A stretch of DNA of 64,000 nt from positions 52,401,762 through 52,465,761 of the forward strand of contig CP136061.1 of NCBI GenBank assembly GCA_032622095.1. The letters run 5' to 3'. Within the stretch, counting starts at the first letter, position 1. Each line of letters opens with the position of its first letter. The stretch comes from Siphonodentalium dalli. Its lineage: Eukaryota; Mollusca; Scaphopoda; Gadilida; Siphonodentaliidae. The notes under the pieces were generated by a model. The model had not been told where the DNA came from. It made no database searches and was given only the letters and a program-made list of their open reading frames with translations. Positions 10,962 to 23,475 of the stretch are shown in pieces. The translations under genes were made by a program, and so were the position numbers.

Positions 10962-13900
10962 TCAATGACTGAATAGCCGATCGATCACCCTAAAAAACCC
11001 ACTGAGAGAATGCATGGACTTAACATCGGTTCGCATCATTAGTTCTTTAAACTTAAAAACACTGGGTCTGTTGCTAAATTCTTTGTCCAAATATTGTAGC
11101 CTCTTATCTGATAAGACACGGCATCTACAAATATAGTGATATTCATCACCAATTTCACCTAAATCACACAGAGTGCATAAACGTTCATTCCTCGGAGTTC
11201 TCGACCAACGGCCAGTTTCAATGGGAAGCTTATGATTTGAGATTCTAAATCTCAGCATAGATATAGAATTTGCATAGTCTAAGCTAAGGAGATACTTTTC
11301 CATACCAAATGTCTCTTTATAAACCCTATACGTGTCAGCTTTTGGTGAGTTTCGTAAATTAGACATCCAGGTTTGTTTATATTGATCTTCTAAGCATTGC
11401 CTAACATGCTTTGCTAAACTATCCACAGATACATTCTGGTAGTTATACCAAATATGGGATAAGCCACATGAGTTCAATATATCTTGAATTCCTTGTAGCC
11501 ACGGGTATGTTTGCATGTGCATATTATGATGTACATACATGTATTCAAATAATATATGAGACAGCTTTCTATCAGGTCCAGTAACAATTTTGGCTCAATA
11601 TTTAATCATCTGGAGTTTTATAAATATAGAAATAGGGAATCTGCCTGTCTCGCCATATATCATGGCATCACAAGCGTTATTCCTCAGTTTTAATATGAAT
11701 TTCAAGAATTTCATATTTAATTGATCGATCATATTTGTATTAGTGTGGCCCCACACCTCGCATCCATATGTAATAATGGGGAGAATTAACTTATCAAAAA
11801 GATCAAACTGACAATCGAGAGTTAACCTATTCTGTCTACAAAGACGAATAGCAGAAAACATGGCCTTATTTGCTTGGGATATTAGCTGGTTTTTCGCTTT
11901 GAAGAATGTACCTGTCCTCGAGAATAAAACACCAATGTATTTGAATTCATCAACAGTTTCAATTATTCTGCCATTGACAATGAATACTTTTTTACAACGT
12001 CTTCCTCTTCCAAAGATTATCGTTTTGCTTTTCTCTACATTAATTTTTAGCTTCCAAAGAGAACAATAATCAGAGAATGCGTTCAATGCTAACTGTAGTT
12101 CATCTGAAGATTCAGCTAAAATGATTGTATCATCTGCATAAAGTAAGATATTAAGTTTGATGAAGATGGCTAAATCCATTTCAAGGTTATTAGTGACAGT
12201 TGAGAGTCCGTTTACGCCACTCGAGAACAGGTACTCTTCTAGATCATTCAGATAAATAGCAAACATTATCGGTGAAAGATTTTCGCCCTGTTGCAAACCA
12301 ACAGTAGAAGTATAAAAATCAGAATATTCTCCCCCAATCCTTATAATTGATTTAAAACCCTTATAGAGGTTCATGATAACTCTCAATATTTTGCCATCCA
12401 CTCCACTATTAAATAATTTTTGCCATAGACCTGCCCTCCAAACTGTGTCGAATGCCTGCTTGAAATCTATAAAGGCACAATATAGTCGCTTTCCTTTTTT
12501 CTTCAAGATTTCAATCAGGCACTCTAACACAAACATATTGTCATATGTAGAGTAGCCCCTACGAAAACCAGCTTGGCATTCTGATATAAGATGATTCTCT
12601 TCAGTAAACATGAGTATACGGTTATTAATAATTTTGGTGAACAGTTTACCCAAACAACTCATAAGAGTTATTGGCCGATAGTTTTCAGGTAATTTTTGGT
12701 CTCCTTTTTTCTTGTAAATAGGACATACTATTCCAATTAACCAGCTTTCTGGAATAACACCAGTGTTCAAGTTCAAATTAAATAGGTTACAGTAGAACTT
12801 AACCAAAATGTGAGCAGTGCTCTTAATATAGGAATTATTAATATCATCATAACCACAGGCTTTACCAGATTTCAAAGAGCTAATAGCCTTTAGTATTTCT
12901 TCTGCACTAAATTGTATATTTAGAAAATCATTACTATCAGTGGTATCAAATTCATTCAAAACTTTAGTATGGTTTGATATATTATTAGAGCTTTTCATGA
13001 ACTCATACATATCTGACAACAGTACTTGTGGTTTTTCTTTAGGAGCACCAGCCTTAAGAATTTTCCAATATTCCTTTGGCGATGAGCGCAATGACTTTAG
13101 CTTCTGACCAAGATTTGCTTCATATGAGTGGATGGCTTTATTTAAAACCTTTTTGTACTCTTTACTCAGACGTCTCATATTCTCCCTGTTTTCTGGGCAT
13201 TTATTACGGTTATAAGACCGACGAGCGATACTAAAATTCTTCCTAGCAGTTTGGCAGCATTTATTGAACCACGGTTTGTTAACATAGTCATTATTGCACC
13301 TTTTTTTTTGGAAGTCCAAAGCTTTTATCAGCAGATTCAATAAATATGTTTCCGAGTGATTTTGATAATTTACTAGCCACATCTTGCGTAAACTCAAGAT
13401 TACCATTCAATATGTACTCTGAATTTAGTTCAAGTGATTTGATACTATCCATGTCCAAGTTGAATAAAAACTCTTGTTTCTTATCTTCTCGCCAAAAACC
13501 TTTACTTTGTACAAAAGAATCATTGTTACCTTGTGGTTCTGTATTTATTACACACTTTGTTTCAAGAGAGAATGAGAGGGGATTATGTACGTCCGAGTAA
13601 AGATCACAAAAATCAAGAACAGAAAAATCATGTATCAAAGGCATACATAAAGGCGAGGATACACAGTAATCAACTACGCTACTATCCTTACACGTCAAGT
13701 GCCCTCTCCCTCTGTCAGCCCCAATTCTTCCATTGCAGATATACATATCAGATCCCGCACACATATCAATAAATTTGCGACCATAATTATTAACTTTGTT
13801 ATCTTGCGAATGCCTCCATAGTGATATACCATTTTCAGTCAATAAATGAGTGCTATCAAGAGTCTCAATTCCAAATCCTACTGTATCTTTAGAAACGATA

Positions 13901-14409
13901 AAATCCTTCAACAGAGCAATTCTAGCATTAAAGTCACCCATAAGGATGACATAATCTTCATCATTAAATTGGTCATAAATTTCACTTCGGATTTCATTAA
14001 AACATTCTGGTTTAGAGAATGGACTACTTTCAGGTGGTATATAAATAGAACCAATTACTACAGAGTGATTGCAATTAAGCACATCAGCAGAAATTTTAAG
14101 CCAAAAAACATATTTACTATTAGAGTTTACAATTTGTATGAAAGGGAGCATAACTGCAATCGCAATACCACCTGATTTGATTTTCATCATCGGTTGTCTA
14201 TTCTTCATGAAAATTTTGTATCCTGGTATACATGGTGCATCAATATCATCAGTTTTTGATTCTAATAAACCAATGAGATCATAATCTGAAATAAAATTGA
14301 TAAATTCAGGACATTTCAACTTTTTCAATAAACCACATACATTTAAAGAAAGAAATTTTGCTTTAGAGCTAGAAAACGGTTTTGGAATTTCATCTCCACC
14401 TTGCCTGTC
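10962..14409 (-). pseudogene. LINE ORF2: endonuclease-reverse transcriptase, lightly damaged
   Basis: ORF2 nicks target DNA and copies the element RNA there. The endonuclease (14409-13310) shows 'LLESKTDD', 'SIYIPPES', 'LMGDFNARI' and 'SDVHNPLSF'. At an A9 run (13301-13309) the frame must shift to continue. The reverse transcriptase (13300-11600) shows 'YRPITLMSCLGK', 'AGFRRGYSTYDN', motif A 'AFIDFKQAFDTVW', motif B 'LQQGENLSPIMF', motif C 'LLYADDTIIL', and a D-like block. A UGA at 11595-11597, where the related copy at 39344-42190 has Trp, breaks the frame. The same frame then continues to a terminal CCHC-type knuckle, 'CTLCDLGEIGDEYHYICRC', and stops at 10962. Catalytic residues of both enzymes are present. 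The protein would be about 1,140 residues. I do not see an independent start codon. Confidence 0.8.
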
Positions 14410-14412
14410 CTA
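14410..14412 (-). promoter_or_regulatory. Single UAG between in-frame ORF1 and ORF2 (possible readthrough)
   Basis: The codon after ORF1 residue Gly374 is UAG, followed by GAC AGG CAA. The same frame then stays open for 27 codons to 'LSLNVCGLLKKLKCPEF', the N-terminal block of the ORF2 endonuclease. There is no ATG in this interval; the next ATG lies inside the endonuclease domain. ORF2 could be made by UAG readthrough or by reinitiation. The fact seen is the shared frame; the mechanism is inference. Confidence 0.6.
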
Positions 14413-15534
14413 TCCTGGAGTTGATTCTTTGCGTCTTTTCCTGGAATTCAGATTGGTCTGCTTTGGTGGTGTTTTAACGGTTTGAGTATCCATTTCGGCA
14501 TCATCCGGAAGAATGTGTTCAACATCATTAATGAAGAGTTTATCGCGAACTAGACGCACTTTTTTATTTTGCTTTCTGGCTTTTCGAGCAACTGGGTAAA
14601 GCTTTCTACGAACTTTCTCGATTTCCGGGGGAAACTGCTCGTTAATATAGCTTCTACTTCCTTTCAGCTTTGGTGCTTTATTTTGGATAAATTCCTTGTC
14701 CTCAAAGAATGAGAATTTCACAATAATACTTCTCGGTCTCTTATGGGGCGAGCCTGTTTTATTAGAATCAGAGTCCCTGGAGTTGCCTGCATTATCACTT
14801 CTAGTAGTAGGAGATCCTTGGTTTCTTGTGTTTACTTCATTTACACTGGTAATTTTTCCAATTCTGTGGGCTCTCTCTATGCGGATATTTTCAGGGTCAT
14901 TGATTTTCAGCTGTTCTTTCCAGAATTTCCTGATTGTCTGTTTACAATCCTCCGTCTCTTCTGTTTCGTCAATCCCGGTGAAAACTAAGTTATTTTGCAT
15001 ACTACGACATCTCAAATCCAAATAGCTTTCTTTCAGCTCATCATATTCTTTCCTCAGTACCTTTTTATTCTGTTGAAGTGAGGTTACCTCATCTGGCTTG
15101 TGTGTTTCATGTTGTTCCAATCGTTTAATAACATTGTCGAACTGGCTGGAAATAAAGTATGCACTCTGATTATACCCTGTCACTGTTTCTGTTGTGCTAT
15201 TTATTGATGCTTTCATTTTGGATATTTCTGTATCGTACAAATGTTTAGATTTGGTTATGTCTTCACCATAACTTGCAACCTTATTTTCCACATTAGTTAG
15301 TCGTGTGTCAAGCCCTTCGAACTTGTTTATAACTTCATCAAGTCTATCTAGGGTACTTAGTCGTGAATTGATGCTCTCATATTGGGCCTTTATAATTCGC
15401 AGTAAACTCAGTTCGTTTCCCTCAGCTGTATCACTAGCTTGATCAGGCACCATTGATGGAAGTGAGAATGAATTTGAGCTTACAACTTGTTGAGAAGATG
15501 TGATTAAATTTGCTGTTTCACCTAGCGAAGACAT
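14410..15534 (-). CDS. LINE ORF1 protein (374 aa)
   Basis: Full-length ORF1 of the LINE, an RNA-binding nucleic-acid chaperone that coats the element RNA. Residues 45-175 are heptad-rich coiled coil ('INSRLSTLDRLDEVINKFEG'). Residues 181-280 form an RRM-like unit beginning 'NNLVFTGIDETEE' with 'IRIERAHRIGK' at 217-227; a Ser/Thr/Asn-rich insert interrupts it at 230-265. A C-terminal domain at 285-342 contains 'INEQFPPEIEKVRRKLYP'. The tail is basic. This coiled coil-RRM-CTD order is that of L1-type ORF1. The ATG at 15534 is the first in frame. The frame ends with UAG at 14410-14412, and ORF2 continues in the same frame beyond it. Confidence 0.85.
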   Translation of the reverse strand: MSSLGETANLITSSQQVVSSNSFSLPSMVPDQASDTAEGNELSLLRIIKAQYESINSRLSTLDRLDEVINKFEGLDTRLTNVENKVASYGEDITKSKHLYDTEISKMKASINSTTETVTGYNQSAYFISSQFDNVIKRLEQHETHKPDEVTSLQQNKKVLRKEYDELKESYLDLRCRSMQNNLVFTGIDETEETEDCKQTIRKFWKEQLKINDPENIRIERAHRIGKITSVNEVNTRNQGSPTTRSDNAGNSRDSDSNKTGSPHKRPRSIIVKFSFFEDKEFIQNKAPKLKGSRSYINEQFPPEIEKVRRKLYPVARKARKQNKKVRLVRDKLFINDVEHILPDDAEMDTQTVKTPPKQTNLNSRKRRKESTPG

Positions 15535-15930
15535 AGCTCTTACACAAAGTTAATTGATAAGACAGAAACAGTACCTGCAGTCGGCGAGTTATTAATTTCA
15601 ATTTAGTGGGTCACTCCAACAGCGCTCATCCATGCACGAAAAATGGTGATGTACTTCGTCATGTGGACACGCAAATATCACTCAAATTACACTTTGTTGT
15701 ACAAAACTGACATACCGCAATATCGCTGCCTGGTAGATAGTCCTTTTGTGCATAAAGTGGCAGTGGTGTCCGGCCAAATAAAGTTCTTTAATGTGTCGAA
15801 AATACATATTTTTTGCGCTCCGAAAAACGTGTCTTACAGGGCGCCGCCATGACACCTGGTCACGACCTCGCGGCCCACGTGGAGGAAATGCGAGAGAAAA
15901 CAGTCAACCTGCTTGAACTGTTAATTAATA

Positions 15931-18720
15931 TTAAAATAAAAATAATTGGTTAGAAGCGTACTTAATCATTATATGATGTAATATGACGAAACAATGACTT
16001 AATTTCATGGGGAGTGGCCCAGTGATACGGAGAATGGTTGGCATTCGATTGGAAATTATTAAATTCCATTTCATTAAAATTCCATTGAGAAGTGACGGAT
16101 CGACCCCACCAGAGCACACAATACAGATAATGTGATAAAACAAATACATAATTACATATAGTGGTGTATTGCATGGCCCGGCGATCGGACGACTCATCAT
16201 GGTTACGAGAAACGCCGAGTTTGTAAAATGAACTTTTGTACGGCGACAAAGATCTGAGTATTGAGACGATCAGAAAGTTCACTTGAGCCATGTAATAGGA
16301 TATCAATTGATATTCTGCTTGTTGGTAGCGCGGACATGAGCTCTATTCTCTCTTGAGTATACAGAGGACAATACAAAAAGAAGTGGTATGCTGATTCAAT
16401 TTCATAATCACCACAGGAACAGAACGGAGAATCTTCCAAGTGTAAACTATTCCAAGCACGTGTGGTTGACGGTAGAAATGTGTCCATATACGCATTCCTA
16501 TTACTGTCAGGTGGATGAATACTAGCATGCCTAAAATTATAACCAGACGACATAGAATCTGGTGGAATCATATTGGATAAATAGGATGGAGTTATTTTTC
16601 TTGTCATTTTGTAAAATTGAATTAATTTCTGTTTACTTCTTCTTGATGCAAGTGTTTCCCAACCAGTTTCAAGTAACGAGTTGAGGTCGCTAGTACTTCT
16701 AGTTGCCCCAGTTACAACTCGTACCATTTCGTACTGAATATCATCAATGCAATCGCTCATGTATTTCGGAATGTTATCCCAAACAGGGGATGCATATTCC
16801 AGTATTGGGCGAATGAATGAGACATACGGTTTCTAAAGATTTTCTGCTTAATCGGAACTTGTGTTTCTTTACAAGATTAACTCTCTTCCATGCCTTGTCG
16901 GGTATGCTACAAATGTGACTTTCCCATGAACCAGTAGTGTCAAATATAACTCCGAGATGTTTATGATTGCTTACTTTTGTTATTTGTGATCCAGCCATGA
17001 GTAGGGGTGGGTGAGCTATATTTAGGTTCTTCCTTGATACTATCAATGCTTCGGTCTTCAGGGGGTTGAACTTTACCAACCACTTACATGACCATTTGAC
17101 AATAGTGTCAATATCTTTATTAATTATTTCAGCGGCGAGGGTAGGGTTCTCAACACACAGATAAATTGAGGTGTCATCAGCAAAAAGAGGTATGTTTCAC
17201 ACTATATTTTTTGTTATATCGTTGATATAAATAAGAAATAAAAGGGGTCCTAATATGGACCCTTGTGGGATGCCTGCAGATACATATTTCCAGTCAGAGC
17301 TAGCGTTATCAATCAAAACTCTCTGTTGGCGAGATTTAAGATAGGAAGCTATTAGATTGTACAACTTGCCATTGATGCCCATACCAAACCTTATCAAATG
17401 CCTTACTGATGTCACAAAATATACAACGAACTTCCTTGCGATCGTCTAGAGACCTACTAATATAATCATACACGTCAGTAATTTGATACACAGCAGTATC
17501 TCCTAATTTAAACCCAGACTGGTGGACAGAGATTAAATTGTGATCATTAACGTGGGACTAAATGTATTTATAAAGGCACTTTTCATATGTTTTGGATAAG
17601 CAACATAATAGAGATATAGGACGATAGTTTGATACAAGACTAGGGTCACCGCTTTTGAAAACTGGAGTGATATTCGCTATTTTCCATTCACTTGGATAAT
17701 AACTATTTTTTGAGAAAATATTGAAAACATGAGCAAGGGGTTCACAGAGAGATAAAGCACAATTTTTCAAAACGCGGGGCTAATTTTGTCTGGGCCGCAA
17801 GCTTTAGATACTTTGAGATTTTTAAGAGCATTGAAAACATCGGTTGTCGAAATTTCTATCTCACTTATTGCTATATCAGAATTAGAATTTAGAGGAATAT
17901 AGTTCACATTTATGTCGTGTGAGGAATCATCGACTTTCGATATTTCACAAAAGTAATCATTCAAGGCGTTCGCTTTATCAGAGGACAGAGGGTGAAACCA
18001 AGTGACAGTTGTCAGACAGAAGTGGGGGTATGGCTTTACGATTATTTTGGAAAAGAATTTTTTGTAAATTTTTCCACCAGGTTGATTTATCAGAGTTTAT
18101 ATCATTTAAACTATGATCAATTTTCGTGTCGTAGTCAGACTTTGCTTTTCTCACCGCGTGTACACATTGATTGCGCACAGAGCGAAAATTTGCCCAAGAA
18201 GTCGAGGAATTAGTGTGTTTCGCTTTTTTATGTAGCCTGTTGCGTTTGAGCATTAGTTTCTTTATACTACATGTAAGCCAAGGGGGGCAATCCTTTTTTA
18301 TAGAAACAGTTTTACTTGGAATATATCTAGTGCAGGCATTTTGTATGAATTCTGTTAAATGGTCGGTAATCGTAGTCAAATTCTGATCGGAATAAATGCT
18401 TCTAAAATCCCAATTGAGGAAAGTATTTTTCATAGCTTCGTAGTCCGCTTTGTCATAATACCAGATTTGTCTTTTTGTCGACGAATGGTTCGATAATGGT
18501 AGCTCGATGTCGAGCGTAACTGGCGAATGGTACCTAACGCGGTCCTCAAAGAAAGTGCCAATCACCTCCGTGCCACTTATATACTCACAACAATTGGTAA
18601 GAACAGGTCCAGGATGGTAGATGACGTTTCAGTAAAATTTGTAGACGATGTCACCAATTGGGATACACCACAACGTGAGCATATACCGTTAATCTTTCCA
18701 TTGCTACCATCTTTATAATC
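15931..18720 (-). pseudogene. CR1/Jockey-type LINE, broken copy
   Basis: Minus-strand LINE ORF2 in at least six frame segments. From 5' to 3': the end of the endonuclease ('LVTSSTNFTETSSTILDL', near 18650); a linker with 'CPPWLTCSIKKLMLKRNRLH' (17978-18565); 'KACGPDKISPAF' (17767-17964); 'NITPVFKSGDPSLVSNYRPI' (17558-17770); the motif B region 'AGIPQGSILGPLLFLIYIND' (17197-17415); a post-catalytic stretch with 'HLGVIFDTTGSWESHI' (16774-17079); and a C-terminal part ending in a Cys/His knuckle 'CSCGDYEIESAYHFFLYCP' (16203-16760). The motif A and YADD regions are interrupted. The 'QGSILGPLLF' block is typical of CR1/Jockey-group enzymes. It is dead and older than the neighbour at 10-16 kb. Confidence 0.75.
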
Positions 18721-19327
18721 TTCATTAAATCACAATAAATATGTATTGTATAGTTACCGGGGTATAACATGTCGGGAGATGCTTCTATCGATTAATATTG
18801 ATTTTATTTCGATTTTTGTTCTGGTCTAAAAAGGTGTCGTTGTTGAGCTAACGAACAATAGTGGTTACTGTTAACAGAGACCAGAAATTGTATTGTGTAA
18901 TTTTGTCACAAATAAACGTTAATTATAGACTCATTGTCGCTTATTACTATGGCATAACACAATACAATCAATTATTCTTGGACATTTGACGGTCGGTACG
19001 TAGCTATAGGAACAGCCTAATTTCTCGCTATCGCTATATGGTATCGCCCGAATGGTGTGTAATAAAAATAGACAAATAAAGTGTCCCAATTAATCATAAT
19101 AAAATATTCGAAATAAAATAAATATTAATTGATAGAAGCCTTTCCGAACAGGGGTCTTCAATTCATATTTATTATTTCATACCCACGCAACTATTTCAAA
19201 TTTGTTATTTATAGAGCTAATCCATCTTTAATGATCAACCAATGTTAAACTGAAAGAAATGTTTTAATGAACCTTGGTCACAAGCAAGCTACCAATTTGA
19301 CCTGGAATCTTCTCTCCCTAACATAAT
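18721..19327. other. A+T-rich spacer between two LINE copies
   Basis: No gene or clear repeat seen. It includes short direct repeats of 'aataaa'-rich sequence. The two neighbouring LINE copies point away from each other. Confidence 0.35.
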
Positions 19328-21700
19328 GTGGCAAACCAAAGTGATTTAAACTCATTATATATCAATATTGTTGAAGCTATGAGCAAGTCGGCACAAAATA
19401 ATGTCCCTCACAATAGTTTAAAAAAGTTTTTGAAGCCTTTTTGGTCCCAACATCTCAAATCACTTTATCAAAATATGAGATACCACAGGTCAGTTTGGAT
19501 ATCAGCCGCGAGACCAATCAATGACCCCATGGGTTTATACGCCAGCTACAAAAATTCTAAATGTAATTTTAGGTGTGAATATTGCAAAGCATCAAAAGAA
19601 TATCTTCAGTCGTTTAATAACAGCATTGATGCATGTGCAGGATCAGATCAAGACACCTTCTTCGCAGAACGTAAACAACTTGGTTCTCTTGCCGGGTCAT
19701 TCTTTAAATACAATGGTAACCGCACGAGGGGTGCACACGAGGTAACCGATGCATGGGGTGATTATTTCAGCGGTATTTTCTCAGCTCCCTTAACGGACAT
19801 AATGTAAACGAATTTGTAGAGAAATAATTGACTCGCACCGCAAGAAGCCCTTTAAATACGCGTATTGCTTTCCCTGTAGCTCAGCAGAAATAATGTCTAT
19901 ATATAAACACCGTAATTTAAATAAAGCATCAGGGTAGGATGAAGTTAACTATGAACACCTTGTCTGTGGGGGCACTACGCTAGCTAAATCCCTGAGTTGC
20001 CTCTTCATTAATTTTTTACAGTTTAGCACATTCCAGATTCAGCAAAACGGGGTGTCATTTTCTATCTGTATAAAGGTGGTTCTAATCCAAAAGACTCTTT
20101 TGACAGTTACCGCGCCATAACGATGTTGCCAGTAATATATAAATTATTTGAAAAGCTTCTACTAGCACGACTTGAGCTCTATGTGCCTTCTCTGATATCG
20201 CCTCACCCCTTGCACAACTGGTTCCAGCGTGAGGTCAGTTGTTCTATGACATAATATTTGGTGACCGAATGCATTTCCTATGCGCACGAGAGACACCGTA
20301 AGTTATATTCCTGTTTCTTTGACATTTGGAAAGCATTCGCCACTGTGTTGGTTAACGGTTTACTATACCAGCTATTTGAAAAGCATATTCAGGGCAAAAC
20401 TTGGAGAATTATAAGAAAACTACTCAATGATATACGCTGCTGCACTCGTTCCCAAAACTGCAACTCACGCTGGATACCGATGTTGCAAGGAGCAAGGGAG
20501 AGCAGTACCCTAGCGCCTCTGTTTTATACTTTATTTGTAAACAGCTTATTGTTGGAGTTCAATACGTCAGTTCATGGCAATTTCAATAAGGAAGCCAATT
20601 GCGGTTGTCCGACTCACGCGGATGACATGGCTCTGCTATCACTCACAGCTTCAGGGTTGCAGTCTTTAATTTTCATTTGCTTGCAAAAAAGTACCAAGTG
20701 GCGTCACAAATATAACCCGACTAAACACATGCCATAGTGTTCTCTGAATCAACAAGTGCGGCATTTAAGCGCAGAACTGACTGGTTTCTTGGTTCACATC
20801 GAGTGGATGAAGCTGAATGAACTTAGGTATTCCTTTCAGAAAACATAAATTTAGAGTATGTTTTGTTGATATTTGTTCTAAACTGACAAAAACGTACTTT
20901 GCACTTTCACATATTGGTATTTATGCCGGTGGGATAACACCGATGAGCTCCCTTGAAATTTATAATTCAGATATAATACCCAAAGGCTTATATGGAAGTG
21001 AAATACTATCTGGTTTAACACATATGGAATGTGGCGGCCTCGAACGTGCTCATCGCTTATGCCTTAAACACATTCAAGGTCTCCACATGAGAACTCGAAC
21101 CGATATGACATCAGGTTTACTTGGCTCTCCACCATTAATGTATTATATCCATCGTCGTAAATTGTCATTAATTTGCTCGTTATGTATCTCAGTTCTGAGA
21201 AGGTGGTTAAAAGGATATTCCTTATCAGACCCTTGCAATGTGTTCATGATGATGAAGACAGAAATCTCTTCTTCAATGACGTACTAGCTATACTTCGAAC
21301 AATTTGGTTTGACTCAGTACTTGTCTGAGTACACGATAACTGCCACCTTCCCCATAAAGGCAGATGGAAGCTACTTGTTAAACAAGGATCTAGGTATTGG
21401 AAAGACGACTGGTTAGTTAGAGTTCGCAATGATCCTTCCTTTGGCAGATTTCGTTTGGTACACAGTAGCCAATGTATTGCATTCATGTGGCGTGTTTGTA
21501 AGCGCTATCACAGAGAGAACGAGGGCTTCAATGTAGCTTTGCAGTTACTGTGTACTCCGACATCAGCCAAGGAAACCAAATGTACTGCTTGCCAGAGGAC
21601 ACATAATGACATGATCCAACATTTTTTAATATACTGCCCAGCTTTAGCTACCTCCCGTAATACATTCTGGTACTGATTCATCGACCGTTTATCAGTTATA
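19328..21700 (+). pseudogene. LINE ORF2, degenerate reverse transcriptase copy
   Basis: Plus-strand LINE lacking its endonuclease. 19328-19806 is the linker ('KKFLKPFWSQHLKSLYQNMR', 'WISAARPINDPMGLYASYKN'). The reverse transcriptase follows in broken frames: 'DSFDSYRAITMLPVIYKLFE' near 20090-20150, then motif A 'LYSCFFDIWKAFATV' at 20300-20350. Motif B is degraded ('LQGARESSTLAPLFY'), and the catalytic YADD is replaced by 'HADDMALLS' near 20620. The C-terminal part (20817-21287, 21455-21675) ends in a knuckle 'CTACQRTHNDMIQHFLIYCP'. Stops and the altered motif show an old, inactive copy. The endonuclease fragment split at 7.4-9.6 kb could be from the same family, but I cannot prove it. Confidence 0.7.
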
Positions 21701-23339
21701 GCATATCAGTTTGTTGGCAATCTTTCGATATATAATAACAAACTGCACTCTTCTTATGTCATTTACCATCGGGTCTTGTCGATATTAGTCCGATAGCTGG
21801 CACAATTTACTTCGGTTTTTCATCCGAGCTACAAAGATCTTATGGTATGAGTGAAAATCAAGAATGGAAACTCCTTCAAAGATGTGTCACCTCCTGTTGA
21901 GTGGGAGTCCAGGGGTACTCTTCCGGGAATTGTTTTCAAAATTCAGTGGCCTGAGAGTGATTCTGGAACTATATATATATATATCTTTAATTCCTCCTTG
22001 GTAGAAGATTATTACAAGAATACATTGAAACAAATTAAAGAAACATAAGCAAAACATGAACATACCATAACCCAAAAAAAAAAATGTTGGACAAAAAAGA
22101 TATAGAAATATATACTAAAGCAGTTATTCATCACCGTTCATGTATACATTCGCGCCATACAAACACAAAACCACATTCGAGCACAGTCACACCAATTCGC
22201 TCACAGATTAATGAACATTATGTACAAGACTACGGAAAACCGCACACTGTCAGCACATATACATACACACACGCACGCATGTACAAACTCTCACATACAC
22301 ACATATATCCACATGACTCGCAAATACGAACAAAACTGAAACCTACTCATTTAGTGGCGCCACAAACCCCCTACTCACACGGACTGAATCAGCTGTATAG
22401 ACTCATAGTTGTATTATCTTATTTATGAATTTGATCCTAATGAGACCTAAGGATTCGGTCCCACTATCTGGGCGATATTGCACTAGAATAGTAATGAGTC
22501 AGTGGTCATGCCCAACAAGTTTATTTTTTTCCATTTTGCGATGTGGAAAATGGTGTGAAAATTATTTCAAGGGCCATCAGCAGCGACCCGAAGAACTCAC
22601 TTCGTCATTATTCTTCCCGCGGTTGGTGCGTGAGATAGGGTTGTTCATCTTTACCTGATTCATCTGAATGAAATAAGAGAAAATAGCATATTCCTGCATG
22701 CGGTCTTTCTGCATCGAGGGGCAAAGTTGCAAACTCAGATATAATACGAAGGACTTTTATAGTGGACAAGAAATTGGTGATGCTCGTTGCTAATTTACTA
22801 ATTACCTTTAGTATGTAAAGCATTGTTAAAAGTTTACAACCGAGAAGATTAACACGTGAAACAAGGTGATGAAGATCGTTCATCTGGAAACTCTAGGCAT
22901 GTTTTTCGCAACTCAAAATATATTAATAAAATATATTATTATGTTACTTCAATATATCATCGGGCAAAAATTTTCATATTGGACCTAAATATTGACATTG
23001 GTTCATATTGTAGGACTGCTGAATTGGTTCTGATATATATAGACGTTTTTATCGTCCACAATTCAAAAATTCGTAAGCGGATATGTGTTTTCGCTCTAAA
23101 ATATCTTTAAACCATTAGTACAAGGCCAGCTCAGAATAACAATAAAACAAACGCAACGAACTATTTCGCTCTACGCTGCACTCCGGTTTTTGTACGTCAT
23201 GAATGCTAATTAGTTTGCTTGACCTAATAATTGCAAGGGCGCCATCAAAATAACGAATGTAAAACTCAGTAAAATGACAGATTTACTTCACAAAAGGCAA
23301 GTTTTGTGCGTTGGATAAATAAAATATATAGCTGATATT
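21701..23339. other. No gene recognised
   Basis: A+T-rich DNA with a short (AT)n run at 21970-21985, a CA-rich stretch at 22250-22320, and several short open frames without motifs. The 91-codon minus frame at 22608-22883 ends near a GTAAAG that could be a donor, but no neighbouring exon fits. Confidence 0.35.
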
Positions 23340-23451
23340 GTCGCTTAAACAATTTATGTCCGCTCGGGGGATTTGGCATCTATCGGACTCGGCAGAGCCT
23401 CGCCCAATAGATGCTCAAATCCCCCTCACGGACATAAACAGTTTAAGCGAC
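23340..23451. repeat. Long imperfect hairpin (arms ~44 bp)
   Basis: 23340-23383 and 23407-23451 are reverse complements with a few mismatches: 'gtcgcttaaac', 'ttatgtccg', 'gggggattt' and 'gcatctat' on the left answer the same blocks on the right. The loop is ~23 bp and G+C-rich. It could be a small inverted-repeat element or an RNA hairpin source. Confidence 0.8.
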
Positions 23452-23475
23452 GACTCCAGCTACATATTCTATATT

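Larger units (their letters stand above)
10030..15950 (-). mobile_element. Nearly full-length non-LTR retrotransposon (LINE)
   Basis: Minus-strand LINE with a 5' region (about 15535-15950), ORF1 (14410-15534), ORF2 (10962-14409) and a 3' region ending in a 'gatttgatttgatttt' pentamer-like tail at 10030-10075. The tail and 3' block (10030-10170) look like a LINE 3' end, but 10170-10900 is unrecognised and might be a separate insertion, so the 3' boundary is uncertain. Only one frameshift and one internal nonsense codon separate ORF2 from an intact state, so the insertion is fairly recent. The EEP endonuclease, single reverse transcriptase and terminal CCHC knuckle place it in the CR1/Jockey/L1-like part of the LINE tree. 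A diverged relative occupies 39344-42190. Confidence 0.8.
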
